Source: Acidimicrobiia bacterium
GTDB taxonomy: Bacteria; Actinomycetota; Acidimicrobiia; Acidimicrobiales; Ilumatobacteraceae
Length of the DNA: 5,742 bases
Reading direction: 5' to 3'
Assembly: GCA_010025655.1 (NCBI GenBank)
Contig: RGSV01000081.1
Coordinates: 1-5,742 of the forward strand
Below are positions 5,494 to 5,742 of this stretch, in pieces. The translations under genes and the position numbers were made by a program. How positions within the stretch are numbered: the first letter of the stretch is position 1; every line of letters starts with the position of its first letter. Below the pieces are notes generated by a model. It did not search any database. It had not been told where the DNA came from and saw nothing but the letters and a program-made list of their open reading frames with translations.

Positions 5494-5742
5494 TCTTGCC
5501 GTCGTGTCGCTGACGCTGCTAGTCGTACAGTCATTTGGCGTTGCTGCACGCGAAGCAATCACCGTCGGGCGATTGCAGACGGCCGCCGATGCGCTGGCGC
5601 TTGCTGCCGCCAAGGGCCTTGAACTCGACGTTCTACTCGAGGAGTACGAGATCGACACTCACGATGTGGTGACTGCAGTAGCCGACAACGGCATTACTGC
5701 GACGGTGTGGGTCGTGCGCGAAGGGCGCTCGGCAACGGCAAC
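5486..5742 (+). CDS. TadE/TadG-like membrane-anchored protein, 5' part (runs off the window)
   Basis: The frame from the ATG at 5486 is open to the window edge, 85 complete codons. It begins with a hydrophobic segment of about 20 residues (LALAVVSLTLLVVQSFGVAA), then a basic residue and LQTAADALALAAA. This resembles the N-terminus of Tad-type proteins, in which a single membrane helix is followed by a QxAADAAALAAA-like stretch, including the small actinobacterial TadE-like proteins of the Rv3654c type. Directly upstream the same frame reads DRGSAS (5468-5485), which belongs to the same family pattern, so the true protein probably starts before 5486. No ATG, GTG or TTG exists in frame over the preceding 200 bases. 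CTG at 5444, overlapping the gyrA stop, or ATT at 5447 are candidates, neither with a clear ribosome binding site. It may be coupled to gyrA. The role is inferred as surface or secretion related. No catalytic motif is visible. Confidence 0.6.
   Translation, partial: MLALAVVSLTLLVVQSFGVAAREAITVGRLQTAADALALAAAKGLELDVLLEEYEIDTHDVVTAVADNGITATVWVVREGRSATA

Noticed and set aside
5404..5622. 72-codon + strand frame across the gyrA end
   Set aside because: It overlaps the end of gyrA and the TadE/G-like frame in another phase, is Arg/Ser-rich and shows no family pattern; the neighbouring frame has a membrane helix and a conserved motif.

Overview
The window reads as the replication-initiation neighbourhood of an actinobacterial chromosome. 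In order on the + strand it holds the 3' part of recF, a dciA-like (DUF721) gene, gyrB, gyrA, and the 5' part of a small membrane-anchored TadE/TadG-like gene that runs off the right edge. The order recF-DUF721-gyrB-gyrA is the conserved block that follows dnaA-dnaN in Actinobacteria. The base composition is GC-rich. Details of GyrB (VERARLDKML after the TOPRIM start, DARDPRTQAILPIRGK) suggest an actinobacterium outside the well-studied mycobacteria and streptomycetes, possibly Acidimicrobiia/Ilumatobacter-like. That placement is an inference from memory of family sequences and was not computed.

Layout. Positions 1-121 are an inverted copy of positions 439-559 (119 of 121 bases pair). The left end of the window therefore folds back on the recF/dciA junction, and recF is broken at about position 122. 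From 122 onward recF reads normally to its stop and overlaps dciA by an ATGA. A 69-base gap then holds a perfect 15-bp palindrome, a TAGAAT -10-like box and a ribosome binding site just before gyrB. gyrB (655 aa) and gyrA (849 aa) are intact, separated by 15 bases, and surely co-transcribed. gyrA is followed almost immediately by an open frame with a TadE/G-like N-terminus and no clear conventional start at its expected position.

How the genes work together. RecF helps RecA load at gapped DNA. DciA is the helicase-associated factor of bacteria without DnaC. GyrB and GyrA form the A2B2 gyrase that introduces negative supercoils ahead of forks. The last gene belongs to a different process (surface or secretion, Tad-like).

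I do not see a new defence, mobile or RNA system here. Most of the window is core housekeeping. The points worth a second look are the fold-back at the left end (probably an assembly or amplification chimera, but with two base differences), the palindrome before gyrB, several lineage-specific features of GyrA (a Lys/Gly-rich N-terminal tail, Gly at the quinolone-contact Ser position, a one-residue-shorter loop before the catalytic Tyr, a variant GyrA box), and the TadE/G-like gene packed against gyrA.
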